Assembly: GCF_019654915.1 (NCBI RefSeq)
Contig: NZ_BPET01000041.1
Span: 1-54,469 of the forward strand
Source of the DNA: Shewanella sp. MBTL60-007
GTDB taxonomy: Bacteria; Pseudomonadota; Gammaproteobacteria; Enterobacterales; Shewanellaceae
Reading direction: 5' to 3'
DNA: 54,469 nucleotides
The stretch's first letter is position 1. Every line of letters starts with the position of its first letter. Below are positions 34,388 to 43,565 of the stretch, piece after piece. A program made the position numbers and the translations under genes. The notes under the pieces are model-generated. The model had not been told where the DNA came from. It did no database searches and was given only the letters and a program-made list of their open reading frames with translations.

Positions 34388-36382
34388 TCAGCTCAACTTG
34401 AACTTTTTCACCTCTTTAGACATCTCGGCAGTGTCTTCAACTAACTTCTCCGTGAGAGAGCTTAATTGGTCGGCGACCCCATGGGTTTGCAGATAAATCT
34501 CACTAATTTTTAACGCGTTCCTATTCACCTCTTCTGCAACTGCGCTTTGCTCATGGGTGGCTGCGGCAATCTGCTCGTTCATACTCTCAATAACATCGAT
34601 ATGATTAACGATTTTGTCGAGTTCACAACTGGCTTTATTGGCTTCAATAACACTCTCATTTGTTTGATTCGTGCCGCGCTCCATGGCAGATACAGCCGTA
34701 TTGGCACCATTACGTAGCCTATCAGTCATGGATTTAATATCACCAGTTGCAGTTTGAGCTCTCTGAGCTAAACCACGCACTTCATCGGCTACCACGGCAA
34801 AACCTCTACCAGACTCTCCTGCTCGCGCCGCTTCAATCGCGGCATTGAGTGCTAGAAGGTTAGTCTGCTCCGCGATACCGCTAATGACGTCTGACACAGC
34901 AACAATGTTTTGAATATCCTGCTCTAGTTGCTCCAAAGCCTTAGACGAGTCCTGAATATCCTCTGCAAGCACACCGATAGCCTCACTTGTACGGCCGACT
35001 TCGGCATTGCCCTCTTTCGCCTCGGTACTCGCTTTAGTCGATGCCTCTGATGCTCGCTCAGCATTTATCGCAATCTCAGCCACCGTGGCACTCATCTCTG
35101 TCATAGCAGAGGCCACCTGCTCAGCTTCGCCGTGACCTAACTCCACATCCTGACGCAGCTGAGTGGAGTACTGCTCCATTTGTGACACGACTGCTAATAA
35201 GGAAGTAGAGTTTTTACGGACATGCTCAATAACGCGTTCAAAGTCAGACATCATCTCATTAAAAGCTACAGCTAACTCTCCAAACTCATCTTTACTGTTT
35301 TGATCTATCCGAATACTCAGGTCAAAACTAGCCCTAGCTCGAGTAACGCTGTTATGTAAGTTGGCAACACTTCGGTGAATATAACGTAGTACAAATAAAG
35401 AGAGCGTCAGAACCAGACTCGCTGCGAACAGCAACCCTAAAAGGGTGACATAGAAACTTTGTGTAGCCGCCAATAAACGCTGCTCTGTAACCAAGACCAG
35501 TGCACTTGACAGGTCGTGCTCAAACTTTCTTAATAGTTCGATACGTTGAGTAGATGTTTGAAACCACAGCTCTGCATCCTGACTGGCTATTTCTGAGGCT
35601 GACTGATTAAAAGCAAGGTTTCTATACTGTGTAACGTCTTGTACGGCTCTAGCATTTAGTAAAGCTTGGTAATCGCCCTTACTTTGTTCATCAGCCAAGG
35701 CCATAAAGCGCTCTTGATAACTTGCCTGCTCGGCGACTAAGGTCACAAAGCGGCGATATACCCCATCTTTAAATCCTTGATTACCAAAGGTTGAGCTGAG
35801 GACTGCGCGTTCAATACCGGCTCGTTCCTTCATCTGGAGGTAAGCCGAAAATGCAGAGGCTCTTATCGCTATCTCCTGGTTTGCAGCATTCGTCGCGGTC
35901 AAGTCGACAATACTGAGCAGCAGCGCATTGAGTTCTGAGTAGAACCTCACTTCTTCAGCAACGGAAACTGATAGCTCTGAAACCCGAGTCCGCATCGATG
36001 GGATTTGGGCCATTAGAGAGTCAACCCGAGTTATCTGTGTTGAAAATGTATTAGGCAACTTATTGCTATTGATAAACTGCCGATAAGCCTTAAGAGAAGC
36101 ATCGGTTTCATTTCGCTGATTCGGTAATTTTTGTGTAAATGCTTGACCCTTTGAACCGATAAACCCGGCACTCATGCCCCGTTCTTTCTGTAATTCATGC
36201 ACCACATTACCATTAGTTACAGCAAGTTGACTTAACACAAGCACTTCTGCTAATTGGTTTTTTAATTGGTATTGGGTCTTAGCATAGAGGCCTCCGAAGA
36301 TCACTGACGTAAAAAGAGGTGGGAGAATAAGAATAAGAAATTTTTGCTTTAAGGTGAGATTAGCAATCCTGATCTGCTTCAT
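34388..36382 (-). CDS. Methyl-accepting chemotaxis protein with NIT sensor domain
   Basis: This 664-residue chemoreceptor has a membrane helix near the N-terminus (FLILILPPLFTSVIFGGLY) and a periplasmic helical NIT domain recognised by HELQKERGMSAGFIGSKG, a signature of nitrate/nitrite-sensing domains. A second helix (LLGLLFAASLVLTLSLFVL), a HAMP linker and a cytoplasmic signalling tip follow (LLALNAAIEAARAGESGRGF). Glu/Gln-rich methylation helices flank the tip. Nitrate or nitrite taxis is suggested by the domain, but ligand identity is not proven. It stands alone, with no che genes nearby. Confidence 0.93.
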   Translation of the reverse strand: MKQIRIANLTLKQKFLILILPPLFTSVIFGGLYAKTQYQLKNQLAEVLVLSQLAVTNGNVVHELQKERGMSAGFIGSKGQAFTQKLPNQRNETDASLKAYRQFINSNKLPNTFSTQITRVDSLMAQIPSMRTRVSELSVSVAEEVRFYSELNALLLSIVDLTATNAANQEIAIRASAFSAYLQMKERAGIERAVLSSTFGNQGFKDGVYRRFVTLVAEQASYQERFMALADEQSKGDYQALLNARAVQDVTQYRNLAFNQSASEIASQDAELWFQTSTQRIELLRKFEHDLSSALVLVTEQRLLAATQSFYVTLLGLLFAASLVLTLSLFVLRYIHRSVANLHNSVTRARASFDLSIRIDQNSKDEFGELAVAFNEMMSDFERVIEHVRKNSTSLLAVVSQMEQYSTQLRQDVELGHGEAEQVASAMTEMSATVAEIAINAERASEASTKASTEAKEGNAEVGRTSEAIGVLAEDIQDSSKALEQLEQDIQNIVAVSDVISGIAEQTNLLALNAAIEAARAGESGRGFAVVADEVRGLAQRAQTATGDIKSMTDRLRNGANTAVSAMERGTNQTNESVIEANKASCELDKIVNHIDVIESMNEQIAAATHEQSAVAEEVNRNALKISEIYLQTHGVADQLSSLTEKLVEDTAEMSKEVKKFKLS

Positions 36383-36474
36383 ATGTTAAACAACCCTGTT
36401 TAAATGTTATTTTTGTTGCCTTAGCATAGTCGAAACCAAATAGAGGTAAACGTTTTTTTAAACTTGAAACAAAA

Positions 36475-36497
36475 AAAAAGCCCGTATTAACGGGCTT
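36475..36497 (-). terminator. Terminator after nadA
   Basis: AAGCCCGT (36478-36485) pairs with ACGGGCTT (36490-36497) around four bases; on the minus strand a long T-run (about ten) follows. Confidence 0.88.
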
Positions 36498-36572
36498 ATT
36501 GTTATAGATCAAGTTTTCCTTGAATATGTGATCTATTTCAAATCATAAAAACTTGATCTTCTTGGTTGATTT

Positions 36573-37640
36573 TTAAGCGTTGCCTTTAACCTGCATATTC
36601 AATGTTTGGGCAAAATTTAGCATTCTGTCCAGTGGCTTTAGGGCATCTAAACGAAGGCTATCATCTACAAAAATCTCATGCTGTTGAGGTTCAATATTTT
36701 CTAAAGCACTCTCGATAGCTTTTAGACCGTTCATCGCCATCCAAGGACAGTGTGCACAACTCTTACAGGTTGCGCCGTTGCCACCAGTTGGTGCAGCAAT
36801 CAGGTTCTTATCTGGTGCAGCTTGCTGCATCTTATAGAAGATGCCTTTGTCTGTCGCCACGATAAACGTATCGTTATCCATGGTTTGTGCCGCTTTGATA
36901 AGCTGACTCGTTGAGCCTACGGCATCGGCGAGTTCAACCACACTCGCAGGAGATTCTGGGTGGACGAGTACTGCCGAATTAGGGTGTAACTTCTTCAATT
37001 CGCGTAACGCTTTAGCTTGAAATTCATCGTGGACGATACATTCGCCCTGCCACATCAACATATCTGCGCCAGTTTGCTTAGCAATATAACTGCCTAAGTG
37101 ACGATCTGGGCCCCAGATAATTTTTTTACCTTCGCTGTCTAGGTGTTCAACAATTTCTAGGGCGATACTCGATGTAACAACCCAGTCTGCTCTCGCTTTT
37201 ACTGCTGCTGAAGTATTGGCATAAACGACAACGGTATGATCTGGATGTGCATCACAAAACTCACTGAATGTCTCGATAGGACAGCCTAGGTCCAGAGAGC
37301 ATGTGGCTTCAAGCGTTGGCATTAGGATGGTTTTTTCTGGGCTAAGAATTTTAGCAGTTTCACCCATAAACTTAACGCCTGCGACGATTAATGTTTTTGC
37401 ACTATGATCTCGACCAAAACGCGCCATCTCCAACGAGTCTGATACACAACCACCGGTTTCTTCAGCCAGCGCTTGGATCTCAGGGTCAGTATAATAATGG
37501 GCCACAAGCACGGCATCTTTTTCTTTTAAAAGCTGCTTAATTTTTGCTTTAGATTCAGCTTTCTCTAGATCAGACAAAGGAACGGGTTTTGGCGGAAAGG
37601 GATATTCAATATTCTCGATACTTGGTACAAACGCGCTCAT
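36573..37640 (-). CDS. nadA: Quinolinate synthase A
   Basis: NadA condenses iminoaspartate with dihydroxyacetone phosphate to quinolinate in NAD synthesis, using a [4Fe-4S] cluster. The 355-residue reading from ATG 37640 matches E. coli NadA from YPFPPKP onward; an upstream TTG adds six residues and is unlikely. Cluster and active-site regions include HYYTDPEIQALAEETGGCVSDS, TCSLDLGCP, QGECIVHDEF and ATCKSCAHCPWMAMN. It is monocistronic, with a terminator at 36475. Confidence 0.97.
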   Translation of the reverse strand: MSAFVPSIENIEYPFPPKPVPLSDLEKAESKAKIKQLLKEKDAVLVAHYYTDPEIQALAEETGGCVSDSLEMARFGRDHSAKTLIVAGVKFMGETAKILSPEKTILMPTLEATCSLDLGCPIETFSEFCDAHPDHTVVVYANTSAAVKARADWVVTSSIALEIVEHLDSEGKKIIWGPDRHLGSYIAKQTGADMLMWQGECIVHDEFQAKALRELKKLHPNSAVLVHPESPASVVELADAVGSTSQLIKAAQTMDNDTFIVATDKGIFYKMQQAAPDKNLIAAPTGGNGATCKSCAHCPWMAMNGLKAIESALENIEPQQHEIFVDDSLRLDALKPLDRMLNFAQTLNMQVKGNA

Positions 37641-37722
37641 AATACAACCAAAGGGCAATAACAGATTAGCGGAATTATACGGAATAGTTCACAAATTTAA
37701 AACTCCTATAGCTACTGCCCAT

Positions 37723-37747
37723 AAAAAAAGGCGCCATATCTAGCGCC
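37723..37747 (-). terminator. Terminator after bkdB
   Basis: GGCGC (37730-37734) pairs with GCGCC (37743-37747); on the minus strand seven T follow. It ends the bkd operon. Confidence 0.75.
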
Positions 37748-37769
37748 ATTTTAAGTCTTGCATTAGGTA

Positions 37770-39350
37770 TCACTGCATCGCTAATAACATCTCTTGCGGT
37801 TGCTCTAGATAAAGCTTCCAAAGATTACAGAAACGAGCAATAGTGCCGCCATCAATAACTCGATGATCCCCAGACCAGCTCACTTGCATGATTTTCCGTG
37901 CTTCCACTTCACCTTTATCATTAAAGCGTGGCAACACCTGCAACTTGCCCAGCGCCACAATTGCGACTTCAGGCTTATTGATAATTGGTGTTGCTACTGT
38001 TCCACCTAATGCACCGATGTTAGAGATAGAGATACTCCCCCCCTTTAAATCTGCCGGAGACACGCGACCACTGCGAGCAGCATTGGTCAGGCGGGTGATC
38101 TCAGCAGCTATCTGCAAGATAGTTTTATCTTGAACATCTTTTACGTTAGGTACTAACAAGCCCACCTTTGAGTCCACCGCCATCCCAATGTTATGACTCG
38201 AGACATAGGTTTGCTCTGTGCAATCAGCATTGACACGGCTGTTCATGTCTGGGAACTTCGACAGTGCCAATGACATGGATTTCATAAAGAAAGGCATCAT
38301 GGTGAGCTTAAGCTCATCGGTAGAGTATTTTTTCTTCATGCTTTCGCGAAGTGCAACAAGTTCAGTTAAATCAAACTCCTCGCAATAGGTAAAGTGTGGG
38401 ATTGTCGATACTGACTCGGTCATCATCTTCGCCATCACCGCACGTACGCCCTTAATTGGCTCAACGCGGTCTACCGACTGTTTGTGAGGTAATGCCGATT
38501 CAATCGTTTCAACTGCTGCAGGTTCTAAAGAGACAGCTTCTGGTGCCGAAACGGTAACAGCTTTAGCTGGACCGGCGTGATAACGCTCTACGTCTTCCTT
38601 ATAAACACGGCCATTTTTCCCCGAACCGGAAACTTTCGAGATATCAATATCCAATGAACGGGCTAATCGGCGTACAGCCGGACTTGCTAGCGCTTTACCT
38701 TGTGGCACGCTTTCTGAACCTATTGGGGTAGATTCGGCGTTTGCAGCTTTAGCCGAGACTTGTTCAGGCTCCCCAGCTTCACTGGCAACCTCAATGGCAA
38801 ACAGTGGTGCATGGACCTTAGCCAACTGGCCTTTGCGGACATGAAGTTTGACTATTTTGCCGTTTTTAATTGCTGGGATCTGAACAAGTGCTTTATCTGT
38901 CATGACATCGGCGATGGGCTGATCTTCAACAACTGTGTCACCTTCAGCTACCAGCCACTCAACCAACTCACATTCGACAATGCCTTCTCCAATATCCGGC
39001 AATAGGAACTCTTCAATAACAGTGCCAGATGATGAACTGACGCTTTGCGGCGCTTGTTCATTAGATTCTTGCTCTTTGACAGGGACACTCGCCTCTAGAG
39101 AGCCGTCATCGGCTTCAACATCGACAGAATATAGCGGTGCGTGTACTTTCGCAATTTCGCCTTTGGCGTAATATAGCTTGGTGATCACACCGGCATTAGG
39201 AGCTGGAATTTGCACTAATGCTTTATCGGTCATGACGTCAGCGATAGGTTGATCTTCAACAACACTATCGCCTTCTTGCACTAACCATTCAACCAGCTCA
39301 CATTCGACGACGCCTTCGCCGATATCCGGAAGGATAAAATCTTTAATCAT
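37770..39350 (-). CDS. bkdB: Branched-chain alpha-keto acid dehydrogenase E2 (dihydrolipoyl acyltransferase)
   Basis: This 526-residue E2 core transfers acyl groups from E1 to CoA. Two lipoyl domains (about residues 1-80 and 111-190) carry lipoylated Lys43 and Lys153 in identical MTDKALVQIPA motifs, exactly 110 residues apart. A peripheral-subunit-binding domain follows (ASPAVRRLARSLDIDISKVS, about 222-257), then the catalytic domain ending with SWSGDHRVIDGGTIARF (active His in DHRVIDG). Many branched-chain E2 proteins have one lipoyl domain, so the doubling is of note. It follows E1 beta by 9 bp. The complex needs E3 (Lpd), which is not in this window. Confidence 0.95.
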   Translation of the reverse strand: MIKDFILPDIGEGVVECELVEWLVQEGDSVVEDQPIADVMTDKALVQIPAPNAGVITKLYYAKGEIAKVHAPLYSVDVEADDGSLEASVPVKEQESNEQAPQSVSSSSGTVIEEFLLPDIGEGIVECELVEWLVAEGDTVVEDQPIADVMTDKALVQIPAIKNGKIVKLHVRKGQLAKVHAPLFAIEVASEAGEPEQVSAKAANAESTPIGSESVPQGKALASPAVRRLARSLDIDISKVSGSGKNGRVYKEDVERYHAGPAKAVTVSAPEAVSLEPAAVETIESALPHKQSVDRVEPIKGVRAVMAKMMTESVSTIPHFTYCEEFDLTELVALRESMKKKYSTDELKLTMMPFFMKSMSLALSKFPDMNSRVNADCTEQTYVSSHNIGMAVDSKVGLLVPNVKDVQDKTILQIAAEITRLTNAARSGRVSPADLKGGSISISNIGALGGTVATPIINKPEVAIVALGKLQVLPRFNDKGEVEARKIMQVSWSGDHRVIDGGTIARFCNLWKLYLEQPQEMLLAMQ

Positions 39351-39359
39351 GGCTGGCTC

Positions 39360-40337
39360 CTAAAATTTAACCGATGCTTTAATCGCTTCAAACGTCTTTA
39401 AGGCGTCTGGCATATATTCTTTCTCGTGGATCAAAGGATACGGCGTATCTAGACCACATACTCTTGCAATCGGCGACTCAAGGTACAAGAAACACTCTTC
39501 TTGTATCGTTGCAGCAATCTCTCCGGCAAAACCACCTGTTAACGGCGCTTCGTGGTTTATCAAAAGACGTCCAGTCTTCTTAACCGATGCGGCAACCGTC
39601 TCAACATCCCATGGTGAAAGTGTTCTCAAATCGATAATTTCACACGAGATCCCTTTCTTAGCTGCCATCTCGGCGGCATTTTCTAAGATCTCCATCTGAG
39701 CGCCCCACCCTAATAGGGTGATATCGGTGCCCTGTTTAACGACTTCGGCCTTCCCTAACTCAATAACATGATCGCCTTCGGGGACTTCGCCAACCGATGC
39801 GCGGTATAAGCGTTTAGGCTCAAAAAAGATCACTGGGTTTTTATCGCGAATAGAGGCGATAAGCAGGCCTTTAGCTTGTTCTGGGTTTCTTGGTACAACG
39901 ACCTTAAGACCGGGCGTCTGAGTAAAATAGGCCTCTGGCGACTGAGAGTGATAATGGCCACCTGCAATCCCACCGCCATAAGGCGTTCTGAAAGTCAGTC
40001 CGCCAACATTAAATTCATTACCACTACGGTAACGGAACTTGGCGCTCTCATTGACGATTTGATCGATAGCCGGGAAGATATAATCAGCAAACTGAATTTC
40101 AGCTACGGCCGTCATGCCATTAGATGCTAAACCATTGGCAAAACCAGCGATCCCCTGCTCGGTCAGCGGAGTGTTGAAACAACGCTCACGACCAAACTTT
40201 TCTTGTAGACCTGATGTCGCTCTAAAGACCCCGCCAAAATGTCCGACATCTTCGCCAAACACCATCATTTTCTTATCCGCTTCCATTTCCGAGCTTAGGG
40301 CTTGGTTAATGGCTTGCAACATATTCATTTGAGCCAC
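39360..40337 (-). CDS. bkdA2: Branched-chain alpha-keto acid dehydrogenase E1 beta
   Basis: This 325-residue beta subunit of the thiamine-diphosphate E1 decarboxylates keto acids from Leu, Ile and Val. Conserved blocks include MVFGEDVGHFGGVFRAT, PLTEQGIAGFANGLA, EIQFADYIFPAIDQIVNE and HYHSQSPEAYF. The start is a GTG at 40335-40337; an ATG three codons on (40328) is a possible alternative. Three bases separate it from the E1 alpha stop, so translation is coupled. Confidence 0.95.
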   Translation of the reverse strand: MAQMNMLQAINQALSSEMEADKKMMVFGEDVGHFGGVFRATSGLQEKFGRERCFNTPLTEQGIAGFANGLASNGMTAVAEIQFADYIFPAIDQIVNESAKFRYRSGNEFNVGGLTFRTPYGGGIAGGHYHSQSPEAYFTQTPGLKVVVPRNPEQAKGLLIASIRDKNPVIFFEPKRLYRASVGEVPEGDHVIELGKAEVVKQGTDITLLGWGAQMEILENAAEMAAKKGISCEIIDLRTLSPWDVETVAASVKKTGRLLINHEAPLTGGFAGEIAATIQEECFLYLESPIARVCGLDTPYPLIHEKEYMPDALKTFEAIKASVKF

Positions 40338-40340
40338 GGC

Positions 40341-41519
40341 TTATATTCTCCCTGCGCTTTTTGGGTAGGATTCTGGATATTTCTTAACGTGATCTTTCAG
40401 ATCCGCCAGTTGCTTTTTCAGAATTGGTGTTGGTGTATCGTAAACATCTTCAATAATGTAATCGATATGAGGTGCAGGAACTTTCTCTGCAACTTTTAGT
40501 TCAGATAACACCTCTTCACGATACTTAACGTAAAGATCGGCATCTTTTTGCTCATTCATCCAACCTTTATTGATCATCCAAAGTTTAAAGCGCTTCACTG
40601 GATCATGTTGTTGCCATTTTGCTTCTTCATCTTTAGAACGATAACCCGATGGGTCGTCCGAAGATGAATGTGCGCCTAAGCGGTAAGTCATGGCTTCAAT
40701 GAGCACTGGCGCATTGTGTTCTAATGCATACGCCCTTGCCTGCTGAGTTGCAGCAAGTACTGCCAACATATCATTGCCGTCAACGCGGATGGTATGCATG
40801 CCGTAACCCACACCACGACTCGCTATGCCATTACCTTTGAACTGCTCATCGGTTGGCGTTGAAATAGCGTAACCATTGTTACGGCAGAAGAAGATAACAG
40901 GAGAACTGAGTACTGCCGCCATATTAAGGCCTGCATGGAAGTCGCCTTCTGATGCTGCCCCCTCACCAAAATAACAGATAGCGATATTGCGTTTGCCTTG
41001 CATTTTTAGGCTATAGCCAACGCCAGTTGCTTGAGGGATCTGAGTGGCTAGCGGCGATGAAATCGTCTGATAGTTAAGCGCTTCACTGCCGTAATGGATC
41101 GGCATCTGGCGGCCCTTGCCAAAATCTTTTTCATTACTGAACATCTGATTCATAAACTGTTCAGTAGTAAAACCGCGGTATCTAAGTGCTGCATGCTCAC
41201 GATACTGAGCCAAAATGACATCCCCTTCTTCAAGGGCTGCTGTACTGCCAACAATTGACGCTTCTTCGCCAGTACAGGTCATATAGAAACTAATTCGCCC
41301 CTGACGCTGCGCACCCAACATACGTTCGTCTAAGACACGGGTAAACACACAGGTATCATGAATTTTAACTGCTAGTTTTTCATCGATAACCGGTAATACA
41401 GCTTCTTCGTACGCAGTACCGTCCGCTTGTAGAATTTTCAAAATTGGGATCGCTAGTGAGTCTTTATCTAAAAAGCTCACGCGATGGACTGTTTCAGCAT
41501 TCGTTGTTGCGTTGCTCAT
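40341..41519 (-). CDS. bkdA1: Branched-chain alpha-keto acid dehydrogenase E1 alpha
   Basis: This 392-residue alpha subunit carries the ThDP-binding motif (CYFGEGAASEGDFHAGLNMAAV, the GEGA..DFHAGLN region) and FYMTCTGEEASIVGSTAAL. YRLGAHSSSDDPSGYRSKDE contains the phosphorylation-loop-like segment conserved in the family. It is the first gene of bkdA1-bkdA2-bkdB, which feeds branched-chain acyl-CoA to energy metabolism and fatty acid synthesis. A palindrome and promoter-like hexamers lie upstream at 41595-41619. Confidence 0.95.
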   Translation of the reverse strand: MSNATTNAETVHRVSFLDKDSLAIPILKILQADGTAYEEAVLPVIDEKLAVKIHDTCVFTRVLDERMLGAQRQGRISFYMTCTGEEASIVGSTAALEEGDVILAQYREHAALRYRGFTTEQFMNQMFSNEKDFGKGRQMPIHYGSEALNYQTISSPLATQIPQATGVGYSLKMQGKRNIAICYFGEGAASEGDFHAGLNMAAVLSSPVIFFCRNNGYAISTPTDEQFKGNGIASRGVGYGMHTIRVDGNDMLAVLAATQQARAYALEHNAPVLIEAMTYRLGAHSSSDDPSGYRSKDEEAKWQQHDPVKRFKLWMINKGWMNEQKDADLYVKYREEVLSELKVAEKVPAPHIDYIIEDVYDTPTPILKKQLADLKDHVKKYPESYPKSAGRI

Positions 41520-41594
41520 AATGTGCTCTTGTTATTTATGGTGCTGATAAACGACAAATTCAGCACCTATCTATTTTAATACGCGGGAAGAACA

Positions 41595-41619
41595 TTACGT
41601 TAACGTAAACTAACTCTCA
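41595..41619 (-). promoter_or_regulatory. Candidate bkd promoter with palindromic operator
   Basis: A perfect 14-bp palindrome TTACGTTAACGTAA occupies 41595-41608. On the minus strand TTGAGA, a 17-bp spacer and TAATGT form a plausible -35/-10 pair, with the palindrome filling the spacer and touching the -10. It resembles the MerR-family LiuR sites I recall for branched-chain amino acid genes of gammaproteobacteria. Binding is inferred only. Confidence 0.5.
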
Positions 41620-41655
41620 ATACTTCCCATCATTGAAACGATAACTTAGCATCTG

Positions 41656-41685
41656 TGTGCATGTATATATTGGTTTACATGCACA
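41656..41685. repeat. Perfect inverted repeat between astE and bkdA1
   Basis: TGTGCATGTA (41656-41665) pairs with TACATGCACA (41676-41685) around ten bases. It lies just 3' of astE and lacks a T-run; it could be a stabilising hairpin or an operator. Confidence 0.45.
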
Positions 41686-41701
41686 GTTATTCAGTTTGAA
41701 T

Positions 41702-42739
41702 TTAGTCCAAATTACTTTCATCGGCTGACTTTAAGCACAAAACAGTCCGCTGGCCTACAGGCACCTTAGCATTTGGGAATACAATGGATTCAAACTCATG
41801 CTCTACTTTCACCGTTTCTCCCCCCTCTTTCGCCAAGGTGTAACCTTTAGGGAAAGCGGTAAAGTTCTCAACATCGTTAGCAAAAGTAAATTCAAAGTCA
41901 TCGTATCGCTTGTTTACCGAGCGGCAAACTTGGTAGAGATTTAAACGATTCATGTCAAAGGCTGGCAGTTGCAGCGATTTACCACTCATCAATAGCGTTA
42001 ACATCTCTTTCATCGCAATAAAGCGGGTCATGTCATTTTGTCCCATAGGGAACACCTTACCGAGTTCGATTGTAAAGGCATCGGCATGGTAATTTTCAGA
42101 AGAGAAGTAACTAAAGGTTGTTGTGGGTTCGTGGTGGAATAGAATGGTATTTACGCCGCAGGACTCAAGAAACATAATCTGCTCTTTACTGTATTTACGG
42201 CTACCTCTGTAAGGATAAATAGCAAACTTTTCATGCTTAGAGCCCCGTATTGCAGTATGCAAGTCGTAATGCATTCTATGGCGTTCACCAGACACGGCAC
42301 TGAAAAACTTATCGACATACTGCTCAAGCTTTTTCGCTCTTACTCTCTCAGGATTACAAAGCCCGTCACCGAGTGAATGTGCGCCATTGAATAATCGATT
42401 AAGGTTTTCATCAATAAAGCGGGTTCCGTTATGAATAGCCGGTGGGTTGCCTATGAGAAACAGCACCCTTTGCTTAAGCTCTAGTTGTTCACCAAGCAGT
42501 TGGGTCATAAGATCATTACATAACTCAATTGGTGCGGTCTCATTACCGTGGACGGCACAGGATAAGACGATATCCTTAGTGTGCGTTCCCCCGATAGGCT
42601 CAAACATAATCACACCAGTATCCCAAACCTCTACATGGATTCGATTTGCGAGATCAAACGAAAAACTTTCAGGTAAACATTGCGGGTGCGCCAAGGTTAG
42701 CGCTAAAAAGTCCTTAGACTGTTTCAATTCGTGAAACAC
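41702..42739 (-). CDS. astE: Succinylglutamate desuccinylase
   Basis: AstE performs the last step of arginine catabolism by the AST pathway, releasing glutamate and succinate. The 345-residue zinc enzyme shows SCAVHGNETAPIEL (metal His and Glu), NPPAIHNGTRFIDENLNRLF, YDLHTAIRGS (third ligand) and an acidic FTIELGKV catalytic segment. The start is a GTG at 42737-42739 with AGGAG six to seven bases before. The other ast genes are not in the window, so it is a detached pathway member. Confidence 0.93.
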   Translation of the reverse strand: MFHELKQSKDFLALTLAHPQCLPESFSFDLANRIHVEVWDTGVIMFEPIGGTHTKDIVLSCAVHGNETAPIELCNDLMTQLLGEQLELKQRVLFLIGNPPAIHNGTRFIDENLNRLFNGAHSLGDGLCNPERVRAKKLEQYVDKFFSAVSGERHRMHYDLHTAIRGSKHEKFAIYPYRGSRKYSKEQIMFLESCGVNTILFHHEPTTTFSYFSSENYHADAFTIELGKVFPMGQNDMTRFIAMKEMLTLLMSGKSLQLPAFDMNRLNLYQVCRSVNKRYDDFEFTFANDVENFTAFPKGYTLAKEGGETVKVEHEFESIVFPNAKVPVGQRTVLCLKSADESNLD

Positions 42740-43002
42740 AAACTACTCCTTATTATCGATGTCAGCTTTATTTTGGCAGAAATTACAATTACCACGGGGA
42801 GTTGTAACACCTAGCGCCGCTAATTCTCGCTCGATAGTAGCATAGTTGACTCATGTATCTCGTGTCCTTTTTAGCCTGTGTAGTACAACAAATAAGCAGC
42901 CATGCATTTTTTTACTTGCGTAACGGAAAAAAATAAAACAAGATAAAGCCATCTAGCCATCCAAACGGCTATTTAATTTTATAAACCATTAAGGAGACAG
43001 CA

Positions 43003-43482
43003 ATGGCATTAGCAACATTCGGCGGAGGATGTTTTTGGGGAGTTGAATACTTCTTTAGAAAAGTTGAAGGTGTCATTGACTGTACGTGTGGTTATATGGG
43101 CGGAAAAGACTGTTACAGCAGCTATAATGAGGTCAAAACTGGCACCACCGGACATGCTGAAGTTGTTCAAGTAGAGTACGATGCAGACAAGGTCACTTTC
43201 GAACAGTTGCTACAAGTATTCTGGCAAAATCACAACCCTACCACCTTAAACCAACAAGGTGGCGATATAGGCAGTCAGTATCGCAGCACAGTTTTCTTTC
43301 ATGATAAACAACAGAAGTTAGTCGCTGAAGCGAGTAAGCTTGCATTGATAAAAAGTGCTAAATGGGGCAGTAGACAGATAGTGACGGAAATTGTGCCTTG
43401 CCAGAAGTTCCATCAGGCCGAGGCCTACCACCAAGATTATTTAACGAAAAATAATTTACCTAGCTGTCATATCAGCTATTAA
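43003..43482 (+). CDS. msrA: Peptide methionine sulfoxide reductase MsrA
   Basis: This 159-residue enzyme repairs oxidised methionine (S-sulfoxide). The catalytic GGGCFWGVEYFFRKVEGV is at the N-terminus, with QYRSTVFFHDKQQ and the C-terminal FHQAEAYHQDY; a late Cys in LPSCHISY may act as a resolving residue. AAGGAG lies eight bases before the ATG. It is monocistronic. The 263-bp upstream gap shows no gene; it holds only AT-rich sequence. Confidence 0.95.
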   Translation: MALATFGGGCFWGVEYFFRKVEGVIDCTCGYMGGKDCYSSYNEVKTGTTGHAEVVQVEYDADKVTFEQLLQVFWQNHNPTTLNQQGGDIGSQYRSTVFFHDKQQKLVAEASKLALIKSAKWGSRQIVTEIVPCQKFHQAEAYHQDYLTKNNLPSCHISY

Positions 43483-43509
43483 TCACATTCTCTAATGTCT
43501 AGGCAATAA

Positions 43510-43533
43510 AAAAGGCACCCTCAGGTGCCTTTT
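43510..43533. terminator. Bidirectional terminator between msrA and pgm
   Basis: AAAAGGCACC pairs with GGTGCCTTTT around four bases, between convergent genes. Confidence 0.9.
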
Positions 43534-43565
43534 CTAATTAAACGTTATTACTTACGTCATAATGA

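Noticed and set aside
36497..36560. Fnr-like half-sites around AGATCAAG and TTGATCTT after nadA
   Set aside because: Spacing does not fit TTGAT-N4-ATCAA, and the position is downstream of nadA rather than in front of a gene.
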